The notes beneath the pieces were generated by a model, which worked only from the letters and a program-made list of their open reading frames with translations, ran no database searches and had not been told where the DNA came from. This document shows, one piece after another, positions 51,969 to 60,051 of a stretch of DNA of 64,000 nucleotides. Each line of letters starts with the position of its first letter. The first letter of the stretch is position 1. The position numbers and the translations under genes are program-made. Origin of the DNA: Saccharospirillum sp043196875 (GTDB taxonomy: Bacteria > Pseudomonadota > Gammaproteobacteria > Pseudomonadales > Natronospirillaceae); assembly GCF_043196875.1 (NCBI RefSeq), contig NZ_JBEBMX010000005.1:252841-316840 (forward strand), in the 5' to 3' direction.

Positions 51969-52406
51969 ATGTTAGCCAAATTGCTGGGTTGGTTTGAAGC
52001 ACCACAGCAAGCACCCGATGAATTAAGCGCCGAAGAAGCGGCGACGGTTTTGATGGTTGAGATCATGCTGGCCGATCAGGATCTGGACGAACGCGAGGTC
52101 GATCTGATTGCCGAACGTCTCGCCATTCGTACCGGAGACGACAAAGCAACGGCCACGTCGCTGGTGCAAAAAGCACAGCAACGCCATAATGAAAGCCCCG
52201 ATTTGTATCCTTTCACCCGAGCGATTAACGATCGCTTCAACGAAGATCAAAAATACGATCTGATTGTCGACCTGTGGCGCACCGCCTTGGCTGATAACAA
52301 TATCGATAAACTCGAAGAGCATATGATCCGGCGCATCGCCGATATGCTCTACCTGCACCACAGTCACTTCATCCAGGCCAAGCTCGAAGCTCAACAATCA
52401 AGCTAA
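51969..52406 (+). CDS. TerB-like (tellurite resistance/COG4103-type) protein, 145 aa
   Basis: Helical TerB-fold protein: AATVLMVEIMLADQDLDEREVDLIAERLAI repeats the acid-rich metal-binding pattern, and LEEHMIRRIADMLYLHHSHFI is the closing block. The ATG at 51969 follows AGGGGAGGAG; the longer frame is rejected because it overlaps DUF2721 antisense. Confidence 0.8.
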   Translation: MLAKLLGWFEAPQQAPDELSAEEAATVLMVEIMLADQDLDEREVDLIAERLAIRTGDDKATATSLVQKAQQRHNESPDLYPFTRAINDRFNEDQKYDLIVDLWRTALADNNIDKLEEHMIRRIADMLYLHHSHFIQAKLEAQQSS

Positions 52407-52684
52407 TCGGCCGATAAATTTCTGACGCTTGTCAGTATGTTGTCCATTCGGCGCTTTTTTGTGCCGGAATTTTGGCGCTCTTTAACCTAAATTTCGGCAA
52501 AGGTGTTGATCGGAGTTCACAAAGCGGGTCATCACATTGCAACCTTTGTGAACTCGGTCAATACTAGTGACAATTCGGGTTGCGAGAACAGTTGCCTGCA
52601 ACCGCAGTCGGATTGGAAAGCGGCTGTCTGACCGTTTTCCCCAATCTGGGCGCAAGGATATATTCTGGTTGGAGTTATAAAGAA

Positions 52685-54052
52685 GTGAATCGTAGACAGT
52701 TCCTATTTCAGGCGCTTTCGGTCTCTGCCATGGCCGCAGGAACCGGTTATGCGACCTTGGATATGATTCGTAGATCTTCACCGGAATGGGCAATCAGCCA
52801 GGCTGAGAAAGCCCGCAAGGCAGCAGAAGACGCATTGAAATCCGGCCCGGTTTCCGATGAAGGTACTCTGGCCAGTGCGCCAGCCCAGCCTGCAACCAAT
52901 CCAAGCCAAACCAATTCCCCTGTTGCTGAACCGACACCGGCGACTCCGGCCAGCGATATTGCCAGCCAACAGCCAACTCCGGTTGAACCCGGCAGTGATG
53001 CTTGGCGGCGTACCCTGGCGCGACAGCAAGCCCAGCAGCAAGCCCTGACCGACACGCCGGTACAGCAACCGAATAATGTCGCTCAGGCTGAAGCAGCGCC
53101 CGACGTAACACCCGCGCCGCAGCCGAGTCGTGAACAGCGCCTGAATCGTTTGGCGCGGCAAGAAGCGGCGCAGCAATCATTGACCTCAACGCCATCGCAG
53201 GTTGAGCAGGCTGCTGTTGAGACAACTCCCGACCCCGCAACTGAGCCGAGCACGCTGGCGCAATCAGAAACGCTGCTCGATGAAAGCCAGGTGACCAGTG
53301 ATGCGCCGGTTTACGTTGAAGAGTCGCAGGACCAGGCTGAGAAAGTTCGCCAAAAAGTTGAGCACTTCGAATACGATTTTTCCGATGATGTGTTCGTGAC
53401 CACTGCCGATTTCCAAACCCTGGTATCGGCACTGGAGCGCATGAACCGGGTGCAGGCTTATGTCGGTCACGGCAACTTCAATATTATCGCCTTCGACGAC
53501 ATGCTGCGTTATGCGCGTTATCAGCCGCGCATCGGAGAATTCACGCCGGCGGAATTGAATTATCTGGAACAGTTGTTTTATGACGATGTTCGGAATTTGG
53601 GCTTTTTCGGTGAGCGGGTCATCAGTCGTCTCGATCACCGGTTAAACGCCAACGACATTCAGAAAATTCAGGGCACCGGTCATTTCCTGCTGCGTGGCCA
53701 GTCGGAAACTTTCTATAACCAGTTGCGTGCTCAGGTCGGGGATTCGTTGATTCTGACCAGCGGTGTGCGCGGCGTGGTCAAGCAATACCATCTGTTTATG
53801 GCCAAGGTAGTGCAGGCCGAAGGCAACATTTCGCGTGCCTCACGTTCACTGGCACCGCCGGGACATTCCTACCACGCCATCGGCGATTTCGACGTTGGCC
53901 GTGTCGGCGGCGGGCTCAGCAACTTCACGTCCGACTTCGCCGAAACCGACGAGTACAAGCGTCTGCGTGACCTGGGTTTTGTGCACATTCGCTACACCCA
54001 GGACAACGAATTCGGCGTGCGTTTTGAGCCATGGCATATCAGAGTCGTCTGA
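52685..54052 (+). CDS. Exported M15 (VanY/YcbK-like) peptidase
   Basis: About 455 aa. The GTG at 52685 begins VNRRQFLFQALSVSAMA, a twin-arginine-like signal or anchor. A long Pro/Gln/Thr-rich linker (about 50-220) precedes a C-terminal M15 domain with SYHAIGDFDVG (S-x-H...G-x-x-D) and FEPWHIRVV (E-x-W-H) as Zn ligands. It probably trims peptidoglycan peptides. The TAT-like N-terminus is unusual and there is no Shine-Dalgarno for the longer frame. Confidence 0.8.
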   Translation: MNRRQFLFQALSVSAMAAGTGYATLDMIRRSSPEWAISQAEKARKAAEDALKSGPVSDEGTLASAPAQPATNPSQTNSPVAEPTPATPASDIASQQPTPVEPGSDAWRRTLARQQAQQQALTDTPVQQPNNVAQAEAAPDVTPAPQPSREQRLNRLARQEAAQQSLTSTPSQVEQAAVETTPDPATEPSTLAQSETLLDESQVTSDAPVYVEESQDQAEKVRQKVEHFEYDFSDDVFVTTADFQTLVSALERMNRVQAYVGHGNFNIIAFDDMLRYARYQPRIGEFTPAELNYLEQLFYDDVRNLGFFGERVISRLDHRLNANDIQKIQGTGHFLLRGQSETFYNQLRAQVGDSLILTSGVRGVVKQYHLFMAKVVQAEGNISRASRSLAPPGHSYHAIGDFDVGRVGGGLSNFTSDFAETDEYKRLRDLGFVHIRYTQDNEFGVRFEPWHIRVV

Positions 54053-54060
54053 CTCTGATG

Positions 54061-54285
54061 GGAGACGCTTGACGCTTAACGGAAGACGCTGATTAGCGAA
54101 AACCTAGCTAGCGTCTCACGTCTGGGCGGCACTCCGCTCCCGTCCAGCAGGGTCGCGCTAGCGACCCCTAGCAGTCTGACACGACCCGTGGAAGACGCTT
54201 GACGGGAAACGCAGGGCGCCGATTAGCGAAAACCTAGCCTGCGTCTCCCGTCTCCCGTCAAGCAGGTCGCCTCAGCGACCGCGCG
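54061..54285. repeat. Two tandem palindromic units between the M15 peptidase and DAHP synthase genes
   Basis: GATTAGCGAAAACCTAGC occurs twice (near 54091 and 54212), each between AGACGC/GCGTCT-type inverted arms and followed by GGTCGC..GCGACC palindromes. The outer pairing of unit two reaches CTTGACGGGA / TCCCGTCAAG. The last bases overlap the 3' end of the leftward DAHP synthase gene. Purpose unknown; terminator or mobile repeat are possible. Confidence 0.65.
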
Positions 54286-55624
54286 CGGTCTTCACCGCAT
54301 CTGCAATCAGAAACGCCAATTCCAACGCCTGATCGGCATTCAATCGTGGGTCACAGTGGCTGTGATAGCGCTCGGCCAGATCGTGTTCGGTGATCTGGAA
54401 AGCACCGCCGATGCACTCGGTGACGTTGCGGCCGGTCATTTCGAAATGCACACCGCCTGCGTGAGTGCCTTCGGCGCGGTGAATCTGGAAGAAATCCTTC
54501 ACTTCGGAAAGAATCGAATCGACGGCGCGGGTTTTGTAGCCGTTGTCGGTCTTGATAGTATTGCCGTGCATGGGGTCCGAGCTCCACACCACCTCTTTGC
54601 CTTCTGCTTTGACTCGCTGCAGCAACGCCGGGAAGTAATCGGCGATCTTATCGGCGCCCATGCGCACAATCAGGTTCAGCCGGCCCGGTTCGTTTTTCGG
54701 GTTGAGAATATCGATCAGTTTGATCAGCTCATCCGGATCGGTGCTCGGACCGGTTTTCAGGCCCAGCGGGTTGTTAATCCCGCGGCAGAATTCGATATGA
54801 GCGCTGTCGAGCTGACGGGTGCGATCGCCGATCCACACCATATGCGCAGCGCAGTCGTACCAGTCGCCGGTCAGGCTGTCCTGGCGCGTCAATGCCTGCT
54901 CGTAAGGCAGCAGCAGCGCTTCGTGTGAGGTGTAGAAAGACGTCTCGCGAATCTGTGGCGTGTTGTCCGGCGAAATACCGCAGGCGCTCATAAAGGCCAG
55001 GGTATCGTCGATCATATCGGCGAAGTGCTGGTAGCGTTCGCCTTGCGGGCTTTTCTCAACGAAACCCAGATTCCACTGATGCACCTTGTGCAGATCAGCC
55101 AAACCACCCTGAGCGAAAGCGCGCAGCAGGTTCAGCGTCGATGACGACTGATGATAGGCCTTGAGCATGCGCTGCGGGTCCGGCGTGCGCGAGGCTTCGT
55201 CGAAGTCGATGCCGTTGATGATGTCGCCGCGATAAGCGGGCAGGGTCACATCGCCCTGGGTTTCGCTGTCGGACGAGCGCGGCTTGGCAAACTGGCCGGC
55301 CATGCGACCGATTTTCACCACCGGGCTCTGGCCACCGAAGGTCAGCACCACGGCCATTTGCAGCAGCACCATAAAGGTGTCGCGGATGTGGTTGGTGTTG
55401 AACTCTTTAAAGCTCTCGGCGCAGTCGCCGCCTTGCAGCAAGAACGCCTCGCCCCGGGCTACCTTGGCCAGTTGTGCTTTCAGTTCGCGCGCTTCGCCGG
55501 CAAACACCAGCGGCGGCTGACCGGCCAGTTCGCGTTCAACCGCTTCCAGCGCGGCCTGGTCCGGGTAGGTGGGCATCTGGCGGATGGTTTTAGTGCGCCA
55601 GGAATCGGGCGTCCAGCTTGTCAT
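54272..55624 (-). CDS. Class II (plant-type) DAHP synthase
   Basis: First step of the shikimate pathway: PEP plus erythrose 4-phosphate to DAHP (450 aa). FLLQGGDCAESFKEF, VKIGRMAGQFAKPRS, YRGDIINGIDFDEASR and WSSDPMHGNT are hallmark segments. The ATG at 55624 (MTSWTPDSW) is chosen. This class differs from the AroFGH feedback family. Confidence 0.95.
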   Translation of the reverse strand: MTSWTPDSWRTKTIRQMPTYPDQAALEAVERELAGQPPLVFAGEARELKAQLAKVARGEAFLLQGGDCAESFKEFNTNHIRDTFMVLLQMAVVLTFGGQSPVVKIGRMAGQFAKPRSSDSETQGDVTLPAYRGDIINGIDFDEASRTPDPQRMLKAYHQSSSTLNLLRAFAQGGLADLHKVHQWNLGFVEKSPQGERYQHFADMIDDTLAFMSACGISPDNTPQIRETSFYTSHEALLLPYEQALTRQDSLTGDWYDCAAHMVWIGDRTRQLDSAHIEFCRGINNPLGLKTGPSTDPDELIKLIDILNPKNEPGRLNLIVRMGADKIADYFPALLQRVKAEGKEVVWSSDPMHGNTIKTDNGYKTRAVDSILSEVKDFFQIHRAEGTHAGGVHFEMTGRNVTECIGGAFQITEHDLAERYHSHCDPRLNADQALELAFLIADAVKTARGR

Positions 55625-55749
55625 CGTGCTTCCTGAATGATTTGAGTATGAGCAGAAGCGCGATTTTGCCTTAAAAGGCGAGCGGCTGCATGTTATGCAC
55701 TGCATTACCGAAAACTATGACGAATTCGGTAATGCAGTCTATCGGTGGC

Positions 55750-58700
55750 TCAGTCGGCCTGATATTGACCGGCCAAAAACTGCAATGGATGACGCAACTG
55801 CACGCCTTGCAGCCGGTTAACCTGAGAGCGGCAAGAATAGCCGGTGGCAACCAGGCCTTCGCTCGGTTCGCTGTCGATGACCTCGCGCCAGGACAGATCG
55901 TAGATGCGTTCCGAGGTCTGGCGGTTACGGCTTTCGTGGCCATAGGTGCCGGCCATGCCGCAGCAGCCAACGTTTTTCAGCGTCAGCTCCTGGCCCAGGG
56001 CTGCGAAAATCTTGCTCCATTCGGCCATGCTGGCGGCGGCGTTGGTTTTCTCGGTGCAATGGCCGAGCAACTGCACCCGGCCCGGGCGGAACTGGCTGCG
56101 TACGCTTGCCAACTGGTCAAGCCGCTGGCCGAGGAATTCTTGCAGCAACAACACCTCAGGCAAATCACCTTCAAGATATTTGCGGTATTCGCTGCGGTAG
56201 GCGAGCGTCATCGAGGGGTCGATGCCGACCAGCGGAATACCGGCCGCCGCCAGGGCATTGAATTCTTTCTGCCGGCGTTTTGCGACCTTGGTGAAGGCGC
56301 TCAAAAAACCATGCACATGCAGCGGTTTGCCGTTGGCGCGGTAGGGCATCACCCAAACGCGGAAGCCGAGTTGCTGCAACAACTTAAGAATGTCGCCGAC
56401 GGTGTCGGTATCGAAGAAGGAGGTAAAGGCATCCTGAACGATCACCACCGAACGCTGGCGCTCTGCATCGCTCAGTGCGGCCAGGCGTTTGGGGCTGGCC
56501 CAGCCGATGTTGTAGCGGTGCATCAGGTTGGCCAGGTGGTGGCGGTGAATCAAGGGGCTGTCGACCATGCCGGCGCCGCGATCGAGCAGCCAGGCCACCG
56601 GCTTGGCGCGCATCAGGCCGTTGTAGATCCACTTGAAGGGCGCACGCGCCAGCAATGGAATCACAAACTCCAGCGTGCCGATAAAATAATCCTTCAGCGG
56701 GCGTAGATAACGGCCGTGGTACAGATGCAGAAACTTGGCGCGGAATTCCGGCACATCGACTTTAATTGGGCACTGGCCGCTGCACGATTTGCACGCCAGA
56801 CAGCCGGCCATCGAATCGTAGACTTCCTGACTGAAATCGTAATCGCCGCGCTTTAATGACAGGCTGTTTTTGACGCGCGCCGGCCATTGTTTCCAGCCCG
56901 AGCTTTTCAGTTGGGCGTTGGCAATATCCTGAGTGTTCACACCTTGCTCACCCAGCGCACGCAACCATTCACGCATCAGCGAGGCGCGGCCTTTGGGCGA
57001 CTGGCGACGGTCGCGGGTGCCTTTCCAGGACGGGCACATGGCATCGTTGGGGTCGTAGTTGTAGCAGGCGCCATTGCCGTTGCAGTACACCGCTTCTTTC
57101 TGGTGCTGCCAGCTTTTCAGCGGAATGGTGCGGTCGAGTTCGCCGCGCGTGGTGACGGCATCGATGATGGTCAGCTTCTGGTCGGCTTCGGCGGTGGCAA
57201 TCTTGCCCGGGTTTAATTGGTTGTGCGGATCGAAGGCGCGTTTGATCGCCTGCAATTCCGGGTATAAGTCACCAAAGAAACTCGGTGCGAATTCCGAACG
57301 TACGCCTTTGCCGTGTTCGCCCCAGAGCAGGCCGCCGTATTTTTGCACCAGCTTAACCACCTCGTCGGTGATTTGCCGTACCCGCGCCAGCGAGGCTTCG
57401 TCTTTCATATCGAGCGCCGGGCGCACGTGCAGTACACCGGCATCGACGTGGCCGAACATGCCGTAGGCGAGGCCTTCACGGTCGAGCACGGCGCGAAAAT
57501 CCATAATAAAGTCGGCCAGGTTTTCCGGCGGCACGGCGGTGTCTTCAACAAAGGGCACCGGTCGCGCCTCACCCTGAGCATTGCCCAGCAAACCGACCGC
57601 ACGCTTGCGCATACCCCAGATGCGGCCCACCGCCGCCGCGCCGCGAGCCACTGTGTAGCCGTTGCACTGGCCTGGCTGTCCGACCAATCCATCCAATCTG
57701 TCAGTCAGGCGCTTAATGCCCGTTTCCAGTTCGGCTTCGTCGTCGGCGGTGTATTCCACCAGGTTAATGCCTTCAACCACTTCGCCGTCGGCGGCCGGGA
57801 AAAACTCTGCCACGCCGTTCCAACTGATGTCGTTTTTGGCGAGACCCAGCACCTTGCTGTCGACGGTTTCAATCGAGGTTGGCTGCGCCTGCATTAACGT
57901 CTGGGCGTCGCGCAGCGAGGTTTCGAACGAATCGTAACGTACGTTCACCAGCGCCGAGTATTTGGGGATGCGCAGCACGTTCAGCTTGGCTTCGACAATA
58001 AAGCCGAGCGTGCCTTCGCTACCGCACAGAATGTTGTTCAGGTCGAACTGGCCAGCGTCGTTGCGGATATGCGCCAGGTCGTAACCGGTCAGGCAGCGGT
58101 TCAGCTTGGGAAAGCGGGCGTCGATGTCTTTGCTGCGGCGTTGCTGCACATCATCGACGGTGCGGTGAATGGCACCGGTGAGGCCCGGTGCCTGCTTTAA
58201 TTCATCCAGTTTAGTGTCGGACAGCGGGCCGCTGTCGAGGCGTTCGCCATCGAGCAGCACCGTGCTTAATGCCAGCACGTGATCGCGTGTTTTACCGTAC
58301 ATCACCGAACCCTGGCCAGAGGCATCGGTATTGATCATGCCGCCGATGGTGGCGCGGTTGCTGGTCGAGAGTTCCGGCGCGAAAAAGTAGCCGTGTTCTT
58401 TTAAGGCGGCGTTGAGCTGATCTTTCACCACCCCGGCTTCAACCCGCGCCCAGCCTTCTTCGGCGTTGATTTCCAAAATGCGGTTCATATGGCGTGATAG
58501 ATCGACCACGATGCCATCGGTCAGCGACTGGCCGTTGGTACCGGTGCCGCCGCCGCGTGGGCTCAGTACGATGTCCTGCCATTGCTCCTGGCTGGCCAGG
58601 CGGGTGGCGCGCTGCAGGTCTTCGGCGTGTTTCGGGAAGATAACCGCCTGCGGCAATACCTGATAGATAGAGTTGTCGGTCGCCAGCACGGTGCGGTGGG

Positions 58701-58806
58701 CGTAATCCGGCGCGAGCTCGCCTTCAAAGCCAGCGGCTTTGAGCGCATCGATGTAGGCCAGGTAGTGGCTCTGAACTGGGGTGACTTCAGCTATTCGGGG
58801 GATCAT
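55750..58806 (-). CDS. ydiJ: YdiJ-type FAD-linked D-2-hydroxyglutarate dehydrogenase with Fe-S domain
   Basis: About 1018 aa. The FAD domain shows SPRGGGTGTNGQSLTDG and ELSTSNRATIGGMINTDASG; a C-terminal ferredoxin-like block GCLACKSCSGQCPIKVD and a Cys-rich CCG-type domain (GCCGMAGTYGHESRN) complete the layout. It aligns along its whole length with E. coli YdiJ as I recall it. The enzyme oxidises D-2-hydroxyglutarate made by SerA and feeds the respiratory chain. Start at 58806 matches YdiJ. Confidence 0.93.
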   Translation of the reverse strand: MIPRIAEVTPVQSHYLAYIDALKAAGFEGELAPDYAHRTVLATDNSIYQVLPQAVIFPKHAEDLQRATRLASQEQWQDIVLSPRGGGTGTNGQSLTDGIVVDLSRHMNRILEINAEEGWARVEAGVVKDQLNAALKEHGYFFAPELSTSNRATIGGMINTDASGQGSVMYGKTRDHVLALSTVLLDGERLDSGPLSDTKLDELKQAPGLTGAIHRTVDDVQQRRSKDIDARFPKLNRCLTGYDLAHIRNDAGQFDLNNILCGSEGTLGFIVEAKLNVLRIPKYSALVNVRYDSFETSLRDAQTLMQAQPTSIETVDSKVLGLAKNDISWNGVAEFFPAADGEVVEGINLVEYTADDEAELETGIKRLTDRLDGLVGQPGQCNGYTVARGAAAVGRIWGMRKRAVGLLGNAQGEARPVPFVEDTAVPPENLADFIMDFRAVLDREGLAYGMFGHVDAGVLHVRPALDMKDEASLARVRQITDEVVKLVQKYGGLLWGEHGKGVRSEFAPSFFGDLYPELQAIKRAFDPHNQLNPGKIATAEADQKLTIIDAVTTRGELDRTIPLKSWQHQKEAVYCNGNGACYNYDPNDAMCPSWKGTRDRRQSPKGRASLMREWLRALGEQGVNTQDIANAQLKSSGWKQWPARVKNSLSLKRGDYDFSQEVYDSMAGCLACKSCSGQCPIKVDVPEFRAKFLHLYHGRYLRPLKDYFIGTLEFVIPLLARAPFKWIYNGLMRAKPVAWLLDRGAGMVDSPLIHRHHLANLMHRYNIGWASPKRLAALSDAERQRSVVIVQDAFTSFFDTDTVGDILKLLQQLGFRVWVMPYRANGKPLHVHGFLSAFTKVAKRRQKEFNALAAAGIPLVGIDPSMTLAYRSEYRKYLEGDLPEVLLLQEFLGQRLDQLASVRSQFRPGRVQLLGHCTEKTNAAASMAEWSKIFAALGQELTLKNVGCCGMAGTYGHESRNRQTSERIYDLSWREVIDSEPSEGLVATGYSCRSQVNRLQGVQLRHPLQFLAGQYQAD

Positions 58807-58947
58807 CAGGGTCGGCACTGTTTCGTTTGGCGCTGGTTCGTTCTGCACGGTGTATTCGGCAATGTTGCAGGGAAGGCCGGTATTCTAACGAAATGCGCCC
58901 TGATTACGAGTTGACCGGCACGCTGGAACGCACCGGCCAGTTCGTAT

Positions 58948-59436
58948 TCAGTTGCGGGGAGAGGGTGCCCGGGCAGCCAGTGGCTTGGCCATGCCCACCA
59001 CGGGCCGCTTGCGCCCGGTCTCGGAAGCCTGGCGCCAGGCGCGCAGCTTGAGTAATGCCTGCACTACCTGAGTCCGGGTGATTTCACCAATCAAGCGACG
59101 CTGTTCAACCACTGGATACTTCTTCGGCTTGTCGCCGGTCATGGTCTGGGCCAGATCGACAATGCTCATATCGCTGTTCACCGTCAGCACATCGCGACGC
59201 ATCACATCGGCAACCTGAGCGGCATCTTCACTGTGGTAGCTGTCGGTCAGTAGTTGTTTAAGGCAATCCTGCTCCGAAATGTAGCCAACCAGATGCCCTT
59301 CCTGATCAACCACAGCACTGCCCAGAATGTGATGCTTCAGCAGTATTTGAACGGCCTCGGTAACGGTAGCGGTGTCTTGAATGGTGACACGGGTTGGTGT
59401 CATGCAATCGGCGACTGTGAGTGGGTCGTGCTTCAT
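58948..59436 (-). CDS. CBS-pair protein, 162 aa
   Basis: Two CBS motifs: VADCMTPTRVTIQDTATVTEA and VADVMRRDVLTVNSDMSIVDLAQ, with a basic, disordered C-terminus (RAWRQASETGRKRPVVG). CBS pairs bind adenosyl ligands and sense energy state. A degraded copy of this gene lies at 63.1-63.3 kb, so the locus was duplicated together with the lipoprotein gene beside it. Confidence 0.85.
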   Translation of the reverse strand: MKHDPLTVADCMTPTRVTIQDTATVTEAVQILLKHHILGSAVVDQEGHLVGYISEQDCLKQLLTDSYHSEDAAQVADVMRRDVLTVNSDMSIVDLAQTMTGDKPKKYPVVEQRRLIGEITRTQVVQALLKLRAWRQASETGRKRPVVGMAKPLAARAPSPRN

Positions 59437-59556
59437 CCGCGTTTTCCTCCCTGGTGTGCAAAAGGCTTTCAGGTGCAGCCGTGGGGACCAAAAGCAGAAT
59501 AGTCAAGGGAGGAATGGCTGGCAAACGCCGGGAGTGCTAACCCGTGAAACCAGCTA

Positions 59557-60051
59557 CAAAACGAGAATGCCAGCATTCGGCGCTTTGACAAAAATTGTCA
59601 GGCAAAAATAAACGCAGGGTAAATATTTGTCATTTTTTCATCGTTTCCAGCCACTAAACCTGAAAAAACCACGATTTTTCAAACGCTGAGTTAAACGATG
59701 ATCTGAGATACTCAGCGTGTCTCAGTAGTGCCCTTTGGGCCATAGGAACGATCATGGATGCTCTGACCTCATTCTCTATTAAACACATTCTTCTGAGTTT
59801 TATCGTATTGCTGACGTTGGCTGGTTGTGAGCCACCGGATGAACTGGGAAATGCTGGTGAAAGAAATGCAGGACAGGGCATTCCGCTCCCCAACTTTGAG
59901 ATCGACAATCCATTTGGGAATGGCGGCTCTGGAGATGGCGGCTCTGGAGATGGCTCTGACGGAGTGTGTACGTTTCCTTTCAATCTGGATGATCCAGACT
60001 GTGCCAAGTTATGTGACACCCAAAACCCGCCGCCTGCCGAGTGTGGGAATG
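59557..60051 (+). repeat. Duplicated block, copy 1 (upstream region and N-terminus of lipoprotein gene)
   Basis: The region from AAACGAGAATGCCAGCATTC through the start of the lipoprotein gene is nearly identical to 63343-63822. Copy 2 lacks one 15-base glycine-serine unit. The shared upstream DNA probably carries the same promoter for both genes. Confidence 0.85.

Noticed and set aside
55690..56706. 338-codon rightward frame antisense to ydiJ
   Set aside because: Shadow of the ydiJ coding sequence with no signal of its own.
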